Below, piece by piece: positions 43,754 to 52,245 of a DNA stretch of 64,000 nucleotides. The notes under the pieces were generated by a model. That model saw only the letters and a list, made by a program, of their open reading frames with translations, was not told the origin of the DNA and made no database searches. The stretch covers positions 682,001 through 746,000 of the forward strand of contig NZ_JBMDYO010000001.1 in assembly GCF_049310885.1 (NCBI RefSeq), written 5' to 3'. Position 1 is the stretch's first letter; each line of letters begins with the position of its first letter. The DNA comes from CAYZJV01 sp049310885. GTDB taxonomy: Bacteria > Spirochaetota > Spirochaetia > Sphaerochaetales > Sphaerochaetaceae. The position numbers were made by a program, and so were the translations under genes.

Positions 43754-45250
43754 ATGTATACCCTTCTGATAGCTGATGATGAACATCTGGAACGGGAGGC
43801 ATTGGATCTTATGGTCCGCAAAAGCAATCTCCCGTTGCGGAGCATCAAAGTCCGTAATGGAAGAGAGGCTGTGGAGGCTGCCCAAACACACGAAATCGAT
43901 ATTGCCCTTCTCGACATCCGTATGCCCGGAATCTCTGGACTAGAGGCGGCCAAGAAAATTGCTGAGATTGCTCCGAGATGCCGTATCGTATTCCTCACTG
44001 CTTGGGATTCCTTCGATTTCGCACAGGAGGCCCTACGGATCGGTGCTAAGGACTATTTGGTGAAGCCCGCCACTGTCCAACAGGTAATCACGCTTTTAAC
44101 TCGACTTACCAATGAACTGGAAGAAGAGAGAACTTCTACCCGTGGACAAGAAGTAGACGAGATACGAAAGATCCTCAAGCAATTCAATCGCAGTTTTTTC
44201 GCTTCACTCAAATACGGGATTGTGCCCCACGAGACCATGGAGACCTACTTCTCCCTTGAAGGAATTATGGAGAAAGAGGGTTTGGCTTTAGTTTTCGATG
44301 GTACCTCTGAAGCTAATCTCTCCAAAATCCTTGAAGGTAGATTGAAAAGGACATCATATAAAGCATGTTACTTCCCGACCGTGGACCGCATAAGCGTTCT
44401 CCTTTTCAGTACACGGGCTGAAACTCTGGCATTAGGTTTCGAATCACAACATGTCCAGCTTGGCTGTCCGACTTGCCATATGGGAATGGGACGACCATTC
44501 CACTCCTATGAAGAGATTCCAAAAGCCTTGAGAGAGGCTTCACAAGCATATCTGGTAGCAATACGTAACGATAGATCTTTGGTCGATTTCGATCAAATCC
44601 AAGAACTCGATTCCTCATTTGCCTCAGAACAAGTGATCAACAATGTCGAAACAAGACTGGTCGAGGCAGTAATGTCAGGGAATCTAACAGAAGGAAGAAG
44701 ACTAGCCCACGAAGCTCAAGACCTAATTGCCCTACGGTATTCTCTGGAAACCCAACAGTTCGTCGACAGATACTATGAGATGGTCCTAGTCGCAACCCGA
44801 TCTATCCGTGCTGCTATACACCACTTTTCCTATGAACCACTGCAAAAGAGTTCTCCCATGGAAATGGAGCGGTACTTCATGGATTTTATCGATTCAGCAT
44901 GCAAAGCGATTGAAACAGATCGTAAAGACAAATATGTGCGTATATTCCAGGAAGTAGAGGCCTATATAGAGACTCATTATGCACAGCAACTCTCGTTGGA
45001 GCAGATGGCTGGGCAATTCAATTTGAGTACTAGCTATTTCAGTAGATTGTTCAAGGAATACATAGGGGAATCTTTTGTAGACCACCTTACGTCCTGTAGG
45101 ATGCGGATTGCTAAACAGATGATCAATTCCGGTATCAAAGTACATCAAGTTGCAGAACTCACGGGTTTCTCCGACTACAGCTATTTTTCCCGTGTTTTCA
45201 GGAGTCATGAAGGGATTTCACCTCGTGAATACCAGAAAAATTATAAGTAA
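43754..45250 (+). CDS. AraC-type response regulator, YesN type
   Basis: A 498-aa regulator: receiver with Asp8/Asp9, phospho-acceptor Asp54 (LLDIRMPG) and YLVKPA; a middle region of about 250 aa without a known domain; C-terminal AraC HTH (LEQMAGQFNLSTSYFSRLFKEYIG, FSRVFRSHEGISPREY). GGAGGATAAGG upstream. Probably activates the TRAP operon 139 bp downstream. Confidence 0.94.
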   Translation: MYTLLIADDEHLEREALDLMVRKSNLPLRSIKVRNGREAVEAAQTHEIDIALLDIRMPGISGLEAAKKIAEIAPRCRIVFLTAWDSFDFAQEALRIGAKDYLVKPATVQQVITLLTRLTNELEEERTSTRGQEVDEIRKILKQFNRSFFASLKYGIVPHETMETYFSLEGIMEKEGLALVFDGTSEANLSKILEGRLKRTSYKACYFPTVDRISVLLFSTRAETLALGFESQHVQLGCPTCHMGMGRPFHSYEEIPKALREASQAYLVAIRNDRSLVDFDQIQELDSSFASEQVINNVETRLVEAVMSGNLTEGRRLAHEAQDLIALRYSLETQQFVDRYYEMVLVATRSIRAAIHHFSYEPLQKSSPMEMERYFMDFIDSACKAIETDRKDKYVRIFQEVEAYIETHYAQQLSLEQMAGQFNLSTSYFSRLFKEYIGESFVDHLTSCRMRIAKQMINSGIKVHQVAELTGFSDYSYFSRVFRSHEGISPREYQKNYK

Positions 45251-45388
45251 ATAATTTTATTATCTACACTTGCAATACAACTAGAACAATCTTGCGAAAA
45301 TATTGTCCGATTACAAAATTCTCTAACTTCCGTATTCTCCCTACTCGTTCCATACTTTGTACATCACAAGATTTCCAGGAGGAAACAT

Positions 45389-46384
45389 ATGAAAAAAGTA
45401 TTGCTTGCCATGCTCGTGGCATCCCTGTTGGTAGCACCACTGTTCGCACAAGGACAGCAGGAGGCTAGCGCAGAAAAACCAATTGTGCTTCGTTTAGCCG
45501 ACAACCAACCCGATGGGTATCCGACTGTAATCGGAGACCTCGAGTTCGCTCGTCTGGTAGAGGAACGTTCGAATGGAAGAATCAAGGTAGAAGTATACAA
45601 TAATGGTCAGCTTGGTGACGAAAAGTCCGCTATTGAACAGGTCCAGTTTGGTGGAATCGACTTCACCCGTGTATCCATCTCCCCATTGTCCAACTTCAAC
45701 CCGTTGCTCAATGCATTGCAGATGCCCTATCTATATCGTGACTCGAACCATATGTGGAAGGTTCTCAACGGAGAAATTGGAGAGTACTTCCTCAATTCGA
45801 TGACCGATTCGGGATTCGTCGGTCTTGTCTACTATGATAGTGGAGCACGTAACTTCTACAACTCCGTGAAGCCTATCTACACCGTTGCTGATCTCAAGGG
45901 AATGAAGATCCGTGTCCAAGAATCAACACTGATGATGGGACTCGTCTCAGCTCTCGGTGCTGTTCCTACGCCACTCCCGTATGGAGATGTATACAGTGCA
46001 CTGCAGACAAACGTTATCGATGGTGCTGAAAACAACTGGCCATCGTATGACACCTCTAGCCATTTTGAAGTCGCAAAGTACTACTCGATCGATGAACACA
46101 CTCGTGTACCTGAGATGATCATTGCATCGAAGATCACCATGGACAAGCTCTCTGCTGCAGATCAGGAATTGATCAAACAGGCTGCCAGAGATTCAGCTCC
46201 AGTACAGATCCAGGCTTGGGCAGACTTCGAAAAGAAATCAGAAGCCAAGGTAGTTGCTGCTGGGTCCAAGATCAATGCGATCAACGACCAGGCTGAATTC
46301 GCTGCTGCGATGCAGCCTTTGTATGACAGCTTCCTCGATGCAGAAGGCAAAGAGTGGGTCCAGAAGATCAAAGCTGTGAAATAA
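45389..46384 (+). CDS. dctP: TRAP transporter substrate-binding protein, DctP
   Basis: A 331-aa periplasmic protein with signal peptide (MKKVLLAMLVASLLVAPLFA). Seen: LRLADNQPDGYPT, LARLVEERSNGRIKVEVY-like start, GMKIRVQES and the NNWPSYDTSSHFEVAKYY region. Binds an acid ligand, often a sugar acid, with a conserved Arg (KIRVQ). GGAGG upstream. A hairpin at 46413 separates it from dctQ, as is common to raise DctP levels. Confidence 0.94.
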   Translation: MKKVLLAMLVASLLVAPLFAQGQQEASAEKPIVLRLADNQPDGYPTVIGDLEFARLVEERSNGRIKVEVYNNGQLGDEKSAIEQVQFGGIDFTRVSISPLSNFNPLLNALQMPYLYRDSNHMWKVLNGEIGEYFLNSMTDSGFVGLVYYDSGARNFYNSVKPIYTVADLKGMKIRVQESTLMMGLVSALGAVPTPLPYGDVYSALQTNVIDGAENNWPSYDTSSHFEVAKYYSIDEHTRVPEMIIASKITMDKLSAADQELIKQAARDSAPVQIQAWADFEKKSEAKVVAAGSKINAINDQAEFAAAMQPLYDSFLDAEGKEWVQKIKAVK

Positions 46385-46412
46385 GCTTTTGGATTTTGCG
46401 ACTGTCGTGTAT

Positions 46413-46452
46413 CATGGAGAGGGGAATCCCGATGGGGTCCCCCTCTTCCATG
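46413..46452 (+). promoter_or_regulatory. Intercistronic hairpin between dctP and dctQ
   Basis: Arms CATGGA-GAGGGG (46413-46424) and CCCCTC-T-TCCATG (46440-46452) pair over 12 bp with one bulged T. No T run follows, so it is an mRNA-stability or attenuator element. Confidence 0.6.
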
Positions 46453-46481
46453 CTGATTAGGCTACCAAGGAGGTGCCGGAC

Positions 46482-47009
46482 ATGAAAGTGTTCAAAAAGT
46501 ATCTAGATAAGGTGTTCAATTGGGCACTGGTGCTTGCCATGATCCTATTGGTCGCCATGGTCATCATCGTGTTCATGAATGTGGTATTGCGGTATGGGTT
46601 CAACTCCGGAATCAGATGGGCTGAAGAGGTTTCCCTCGTAATCGTCATCTGGTTTACCTTCATAGCAATGGCTTTGGGGGTAAAGGAGAATCTCCATATC
46701 AATATCACGATCCTTCCTAAGAAACTGCCGAGGATATTCAACGATTCATTGAATCTCATCAAGTACATACTAGAAATTTCGATTGGACTCATCCTACTCT
46801 ATTTCGGTTGGGGAGTTACATTGAATGCTGGAAGGTCGAAATTACCGGCTACCGGAATGTCGAATGCGGTCAACTACGTAATCGTGCCCATAGCCGCTCT
46901 TTTCATCATCGCCTATGCAACCTATTTCCTGTATGTAGCGATCGCCGATTTGAAGCGTCTAAAAGATGCTAAACATGACTCGACGAATGGAGGTGAGACC
47001 CATGCCTGA
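46482..47009 (+). CDS. dctQ: TRAP transporter small permease, DctQ
   Basis: A 175-aa protein with four membrane helices. Seen: NVVLRYGFNSGIRWAEE and WFTFIAMALGVKENLHINI, the DctQ signature. The start at 46482 has AAGGAGG 8 bases away; a GTG at 46473 overlaps that site. It overlaps dctM by 8 bases. Confidence 0.93.
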   Translation: MKVFKKYLDKVFNWALVLAMILLVAMVIIVFMNVVLRYGFNSGIRWAEEVSLVIVIWFTFIAMALGVKENLHINITILPKKLPRIFNDSLNLIKYILEISIGLILLYFGWGVTLNAGRSKLPATGMSNAVNYVIVPIAALFIIAYATYFLYVAIADLKRLKDAKHDSTNGGETHA

Positions 47010-48297
47010 CTTCTCAACAGCAACAACTATCTTGATGGGGTCATTCGTTATCCTCCTTTTGCTCAAATTCCCCATAACGTTCACCCTTTTCATCTCTTCT
47101 GTATTCACTGCCCTCTACCTCAATATTCCCTTATTATCGATCGTCCAAAGAACGGTGAGTGGAGTTAATTCATTCTCCCTTCTCGCCATACCTTTCTTCA
47201 TCCTAGCTGGGGAAATCATGGGACGAGGGGGAATCTCACGACGCTTGGTCGAGTTTTCTAATGCAATGGTAGGAAGAGTTCGCGGTGGACTCGCAGAAGT
47301 CAATGTATTGGCTTCCATGTTCTTCGGAGGGATCTCGGGCTCAGCCGTTGCAGATGTATCCTCGATAGGAACGATGTTGATCCCTATGATGGTGGACAAA
47401 GGCTATGACGACGACTATGCAGTCGCAGTCACGGTAACCAGCAGTTGCCAAGGTGTCATTATCCCGCCAAGTCACAATATGATCATATTCAGCCTGGCCG
47501 CCGGCGGAGGGGTCTCGGTCGGAAAACTCTTCATGGGAGGAATCGTTCCCGGCGTACTTCTTGGTCTGGCTCTCATGATCGTGAGCTATGTGATCGCTGT
47601 AAAACGAGGATATCCAAAAGAGGAAAAGTACGGCTTTAAGAGGACTGTTCAAGTATCTCGTGATGCTATCTTGGGTCTTTTGACTGTAGTAATCATCATT
47701 GGCGGTGTAGTAACCGGAGTCTTCACGGCAACCGAGTCTGCATCGGTAGCTGTCGTGTATGCCTTTATCATCACTTTCTTCGTATATCGTGAGATTTCAT
47801 TGAAAGAGATGCCTAAGATATTGCTTCATTCACTTCGTACATTAGCGATGGTGATGAGTCTAATTGCAGCTGCTAGTGCGTTTGGTTGGTTGTTGGCCTA
47901 TCTACGCATACCGCAGGCTGTGACCACATTCCTACTGGGTATCAGCAACAATCCGATCATACTTCTGCTACTGATCAATGTGATGTTGTTGGTACTGGGA
48001 GCTATCATGGATATGGCACCACTAATCATCATAGTGACACCGATCCTCTATCCGGTAATCGTGGGACAGTTGGGGATGAGCCCTATCCAATTCGGTATCA
48101 TGCTGATCTTGAACCTGGCTATAGGACTCTGTACTCCACCAGTCGGCTCTGCTCTTTTTGTGGGAAGCGCGATCGGAAAAATCTCTATCGAAAAAGCAAC
48201 CAAGGCAATGCTACCCTTCTATGTAGCCATGCTTATAACACTCTTGCTCGTGACCTTCTGGACTCCGCTTACCATGACGCTACCTAATATGATGTAG
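47002..48297 (+). CDS. dctM: TRAP transporter large permease, DctM
   Basis: A 431-aa protein with about 12 helices. Seen: AIPFFILAGEIMGRGGISRR, FGGISGSAVADVSSIGTMLIP and ITPPVGSALFV-like LCTPPVGSALFVGSA, all DctM hallmarks. It moves the ligand with Na+. The ATG at 47002 has GGAGGTGAGACCC. Confidence 0.95.
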   Translation: MPDFSTATTILMGSFVILLLLKFPITFTLFISSVFTALYLNIPLLSIVQRTVSGVNSFSLLAIPFFILAGEIMGRGGISRRLVEFSNAMVGRVRGGLAEVNVLASMFFGGISGSAVADVSSIGTMLIPMMVDKGYDDDYAVAVTVTSSCQGVIIPPSHNMIIFSLAAGGGVSVGKLFMGGIVPGVLLGLALMIVSYVIAVKRGYPKEEKYGFKRTVQVSRDAILGLLTVVIIIGGVVTGVFTATESASVAVVYAFIITFFVYREISLKEMPKILLHSLRTLAMVMSLIAAASAFGWLLAYLRIPQAVTTFLLGISNNPIILLLLINVMLLVLGAIMDMAPLIIIVTPILYPVIVGQLGMSPIQFGIMLILNLAIGLCTPPVGSALFVGSAIGKISIEKATKAMLPFYVAMLITLLLVTFWTPLTMTLPNMM

Positions 48298-48323
48298 AAA
48301 ACCGTCTACTCTTGCAGACACGC

Positions 48324-48356
48324 AGAAAGGGGCGTTTGAAGCGCCCCTTTCTTTTT
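48324..48356 (+). terminator. Terminator of the TRAP operon
   Basis: An 11-bp GC-rich stem (48324-48334 with 48342-48352), 7-base loop and a T5 run, 27 bp after dctM. Confidence 0.9.
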
Positions 48357-48382
48357 GCTTACCGCTTTATATCGGCAATTTA

Positions 48383-48925
48383 TCAATAATTGCGAGCTGC
48401 GATCTCGAAATGGGCTTTCGGGTGTGCACATACAGGACACACTTCAGGGGCCTTCTTTCCGATGTGAATATGGCCACAAACTCCGCACTTCCAGATTTGC
48501 TCTCCGTCACGGGAGAATACGACTCCCTCTTCTACATTCTTGAGCAACGCGAGATAACGGGCTTCGTGTTCTTTCTCAATCTTCGCTACACCCTCGAAGA
48601 GAGCTGCAATCTTCTTGAATCCCTCTTGGCGAGCTTCTTCTGCAAAGTTCTTGTACATATCGGTCCACTCGTAGTGCTCACCTTCAGCTGCCATCTTGAG
48701 ATTGGTAGCGGTATCGGCGATTTCTCCATTCTCCTGGAGAGCCTTGAACCAGAGCTTTGCATGCATCCGCTCATTGTCCGCTGTCTCTTCAAAAAGATCA
48801 GCGATCTGCTGGTAACCGTCTTTTCTTGCCTTGCTTGCCCAGTAACTGTATTTGTTGCGGGCCATCGATTCACCTGCAAATGCTTCAAGCAGGTTTTTCT
48901 CGGTTTTAGAGCCTTTAAGTTCCAT
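48383..48925 (-). CDS. rbr: Rubrerythrin
   Basis: A 180-aa classical rubrerythrin. Seen: di-iron ligands in the four-helix bundle (AFAGESMARNKY, ADNERMHAKLW, EGEHYEWTDMY, EKEHEARY) and a C-terminal rubredoxin site KCGVCGH/VCPVCAHPKA. It reduces hydrogen peroxide. GGAGG lies 5 bases before the ATG at 48925. Its promoter overlaps a dyad. Confidence 0.97.
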   Translation of the reverse strand: MELKGSKTEKNLLEAFAGESMARNKYSYWASKARKDGYQQIADLFEETADNERMHAKLWFKALQENGEIADTATNLKMAAEGEHYEWTDMYKNFAEEARQEGFKKIAALFEGVAKIEKEHEARYLALLKNVEEGVVFSRDGEQIWKCGVCGHIHIGKKAPEVCPVCAHPKAHFEIAARNY

Positions 48926-48971
48926 GTAGTCCTCCACTATATTGGTGATTTCTCTGTATTGATTTCAAATT

Positions 48972-49000
48972 ATGATATCATTGGTATGTATAATCCGCAA
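48972..49000 (-). promoter_or_regulatory. Rubrerythrin promoter with dyad over the -10 box
   Basis: Minus strand TTGCGG (48995-49000), 17 bases, TATCAT (48972-48977). The 10-bp palindrome ATGATATCAT (48972-48981) covers the -10 box; a Fur/PerR-type repressor is a candidate binder. Confidence 0.5.
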
Positions 49001-49022
49001 GGAGTATTCGGAAAATTCAGTA

Positions 49023-49628
49023 TCAGAGGAGCAAATCGCCCTGAGGAACGGGAGGTTCCAAAGGAGCCAAGCCACCACTTATGCGCTGGAATCGTATCCC
49101 CTTCTCCATGAAGAACTCGATAGCCTCCCTTTCTGTAGGACAAGGACAGGCTTGATGAAAAACCAAACCACAGTTTACTGCGTCTTCCAACGCATGATGG
49201 GCTTGGTACTCAAACCCAAAACGTTGGGAGAGTTCGGTAAGCTTATGACTGGGAAAATGTGGCCAAACTTTCCTAGAGATGCGGACGGTACAGGTATATC
49301 GTAAACCCGGAATTGGCAAATTGTAATGGTTCAACATAGCACGGAGAATCCCGATATCGAATGGAGCATTATGGGCGATCAATAGATCGTCTCCAATAAA
49401 CAACAACAGGTCAGGCCAGATTTGTTCGAATGTCGGCGCCGACTGCACTTGTTCAGGACGGATTCCATGAATGCTGATATTCATAGGAGAGAAATACCCA
49501 GAGGGTGGATTGATAAGGCTGTAGTAGGAGTCGAGGACCTTCCCATCCTGCATCTTGGCCAAACCAACCGAACAGGCGCTAGTCGGTTCATTATTTGCTG
49601 TCTCGAAATCTATGGCAACATATCTCAT
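49023..49628 (-). CDS. DEDDh 3'-5' exonuclease (DnaQ-like)
   Basis: A 201-aa exonuclease. Seen: Exo I VAIDFETAN (D and E), Exo II AHNAPFDIGIL and Exo III HHALEDAVNC (His and Asp). All catalytic residues are there. Close to stand-alone DnaQ-like proteins (PolC exo-domain type); role in repair or RNA turnover is open. Starts by ATGA overlap with the desulfidase gene. Confidence 0.9.
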   Translation of the reverse strand: MRYVAIDFETANNEPTSACSVGLAKMQDGKVLDSYYSLINPPSGYFSPMNISIHGIRPEQVQSAPTFEQIWPDLLLFIGDDLLIAHNAPFDIGILRAMLNHYNLPIPGLRYTCTVRISRKVWPHFPSHKLTELSQRFGFEYQAHHALEDAVNCGLVFHQACPCPTEREAIEFFMEKGIRFQRISGGLAPLEPPVPQGDLLL

Positions 49629-50935
49629 CTATCACACACTTCCTGTTTTCCCATCATGATAGCCAAAATCGTCCGATCTGTCTGCTCCATTCCCTCATGA
49701 CTTATTTGGGTGAGGTATGAGAAGCTTTGCAATGCATCTTTTCCAACGATGCCCGATTCATCATAAGGTGAGATACCTTTCAGGGCGAGCTTACAACTGA
49801 TAGCCGCAGCTTGGACTGAAGAGTAAATTTTTAGCGCACACGTACCTTTCGCGCCATCACAAATGATGCCGGTCAGATTCCCCACCATATTGTTGACTGC
49901 CTGGTCCATTACTTGGACATCACCTCCTTGGAGATATGCGAGGCCGCATGCTGTGCCTATAGCAGCAGTAAAAGCCCCACAGAGGGCCGACAGTCTGTTT
50001 TTCTTAGCCGTAAGTACCAGAGCCACCAGATGACTAAAGCATAGTGCCTTGATGAGCATGGTATCTGAAACACCCAAATACTGAGCCATTACCAACAACG
50101 GTACGGAGACTGTGATACCCTGGTTACCGCTACCACTATTAATCACTACCGGGAGGGGGCAACCGGCCATTCTTGCATCACTAGCAGCCGCGGCGAGTGC
50201 TGCTCCACGTGCATAGGCCTCGTCCAAGGTTGTTGGCTCTTCGGGTAACGAACTTCCCATGGTCTTACCGACTGACAGACCATAATCATGCTCCATAGCA
50301 TGTCTTGCGATAGCCATGTTGGTCTGTGCTCCTTGGAGGACAAAATCGAAGTCGGCAATATCGATCTTCTCCACCGCTTGTGCTATATCGGTAAGAGAGA
50401 ATGTCGCTATCATATCATCGGTTATGATATCTTCTTCCTTCTTATCATCGGCCACAATCAAGGGAAGATTGAGTTGGACATCACCGTCCACCATCAAACG
50501 CACGAATCGGTTATGCTCCCCGCTGATAACAGCTTCGGATGAATGGTTTTTCCCATAGGCTTTCACTCCAATGTAGACAGGGGGAACATCTTCCATGAGC
50601 TCCAAGGTTATGCGATTTTCGTTAGCCATTCGCATGGCAGAGAACTTCTGATCTTGCGTTATATCACTAAGAATACCCAAACCCTGCTCAATATTACCGC
50701 CACTAGCACCTAAAGCGACCGCAGCCTGAATTCCACGTAATGTGCAATTGGGAAGGCCCACACCCATGGCATTCTTGACCATATCACGGCTGGCATATAC
50801 CTGAAGGCGTTCTATAGGTTCGCCAAGCAATCCATAAGCCTTCGCACCGGCAAGTGCAGCCGCTGCAGGTTCAGTGCAGCCCATGGCTATCATCAATTCC
50901 CTTTTGAGAAGTTGTAGAAATTGTTTTGTATCCAT
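49625..50935 (-). CDS. cyuA: L-cysteine desulfidase-like protein (UPF0597/CyuA family)
   Basis: A 436-aa Fe-S enzyme of the serine dehydratase-alpha-like/UPF0597 group. Seen: the N-terminal MGCTEPAAAALA and NSGSGNQGITVSVP near 265, which carry family signature residues, and cluster cysteines in IICDGAKGTCALK. Breaks L-cysteine to pyruvate, ammonia and sulfide, or acts on a similar amino acid. Co-transcribed with the exonuclease. Confidence 0.88.
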   Translation of the reverse strand: MDTKQFLQLLKRELMIAMGCTEPAAAALAGAKAYGLLGEPIERLQVYASRDMVKNAMGVGLPNCTLRGIQAAVALGASGGNIEQGLGILSDITQDQKFSAMRMANENRITLELMEDVPPVYIGVKAYGKNHSSEAVISGEHNRFVRLMVDGDVQLNLPLIVADDKKEEDIITDDMIATFSLTDIAQAVEKIDIADFDFVLQGAQTNMAIARHAMEHDYGLSVGKTMGSSLPEEPTTLDEAYARGAALAAAASDARMAGCPLPVVINSGSGNQGITVSVPLLVMAQYLGVSDTMLIKALCFSHLVALVLTAKKNRLSALCGAFTAAIGTACGLAYLQGGDVQVMDQAVNNMVGNLTGIICDGAKGTCALKIYSSVQAAAISCKLALKGISPYDESGIVGKDALQSFSYLTQISHEGMEQTDRTILAIMMGKQEVCDR

Positions 50936-50998
50936 ATGCTCAATATACCATGAAACAGGCTTTGGACTCCATGGAAACCTACCGTGACATCATCTGTT

Positions 50999-52225
50999 TC
51001 AACCGGGAACGGATGCACTGAACACTGTTCCATCGACCTCCAAATGGTAGTCAGGCAGAGAGGCGGCGACCACAATACATTCACCTTTGCCTAGTGAAAT
51101 AGTTTGGTGAAGAGAGGTCATGACTGCGTTACCCTCTGTGCATAACAAGAACTCGATAGATTTCCTTTGATTGACCTCATAGACGCCTCTCTTGAATACG
51201 CTCAAAAGAAAATCGTCTGTTGGGGCAAATACATTTGTCTTATCTGTTGCATCGGGAATTTGTGGACACAAATCTGCTGTATGGGGTTTGAACGTAAGAG
51301 TCTTGAGCAATAGTGGGACATTAACTTTCTTGTGAGTAAGGCCCCCTCTGACCACATTGTCGCTATTGGTCATCAGTTCAATCGCATTCCCTTTCACATA
51401 GGCGTGGAGTGTTCTAGGCTCAAGGAAGATGGTTTCTCCAGGTTTCATTTGCACCACATTGAGAAAGAATGGAGCAAGGACACCTGGATCATCTGGGTAT
51501 AATGTAAGACAATCGTGGGCTATCTGCACCGGAGAGAGCCACATCCCATCGTTTTTCTCCTCCTTGATCAATTTCCCGATCTGCTCACGAAACTCTTCCA
51601 ACAGAGACTTCAACTGATCGGTTTCCAAGGTGTAGAGTGTGGTGAAAAATCGTTCGACCAGGGTACTTTCATCAGATTTTTGGTTTTCCTGAAGAAATGG
51701 AAACAAAAGAGGAAATTGATATGGTACCATGGAACGGAGATTTTCAGCGATCTTGGCACTTGAAAGAAATCCACACATTGCGGTAACCGGAGTCAGCGCA
51801 TAGAGCACCTCCGCTTTCTGTCGATCATCTTTGTAGTTCCACTGCTCTCTCGGCAAGTCCACATGGGAGGCCACCTCTTCAGCGTACCCTTTTTGGGCTT
51901 GTTCAGTAGTAGGATGAACCTGCAATGAGAGTGGTTTAGCTATGGCTAGGACTTTTAGGAGAAAGGGGACATCCTTTCCCTGTCGATTGACTTGTTGCCT
52001 TCCAAGGAAATCATCTGCATGGTCGCGGATAAAATCGCCTAAAGGTGTACTATCGGCTAGTGTTGACTCACCCCCAGGATGGGTCCCAAACCAAAGTTCT
52101 GCCTTTGGTTTCCCATCGCTCTTCTTGCCGAGCAAGGCGGGGATGAATGAATCATCCCCCCAAGCGTATGGTTGTATTTTTGGTGTAATAGCCACCATGT
52201 AAGATACGGCTTGTTCATCTTTCAT
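50999..52225 (-). CDS. manA: Mannose-6-phosphate isomerase, class I
   Basis: A 408-aa zinc isomerase. Seen: IQPYAWGDDSFIPALL at the start, zinc ligands in LSLQVHPT, KAEVLYALT and RTLHAYVKGNAIELMTNSDNVVRGGLTHK. Interconverts mannose-6-P and fructose-6-P. An ATG at 52198 (MVAITPK) is an alternative; neither has a good ribosome site. Confidence 0.95.
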   Translation of the reverse strand: MKDEQAVSYMVAITPKIQPYAWGDDSFIPALLGKKSDGKPKAELWFGTHPGGESTLADSTPLGDFIRDHADDFLGRQQVNRQGKDVPFLLKVLAIAKPLSLQVHPTTEQAQKGYAEEVASHVDLPREQWNYKDDRQKAEVLYALTPVTAMCGFLSSAKIAENLRSMVPYQFPLLFPFLQENQKSDESTLVERFFTTLYTLETDQLKSLLEEFREQIGKLIKEEKNDGMWLSPVQIAHDCLTLYPDDPGVLAPFFLNVVQMKPGETIFLEPRTLHAYVKGNAIELMTNSDNVVRGGLTHKKVNVPLLLKTLTFKPHTADLCPQIPDATDKTNVFAPTDDFLLSVFKRGVYEVNQRKSIEFLLCTEGNAVMTSLHQTISLGKGECIVVAASLPDYHLEVDGTVFSASVPG

Positions 52226-52245
52226 GGGGCTATTCTATCATGCTC

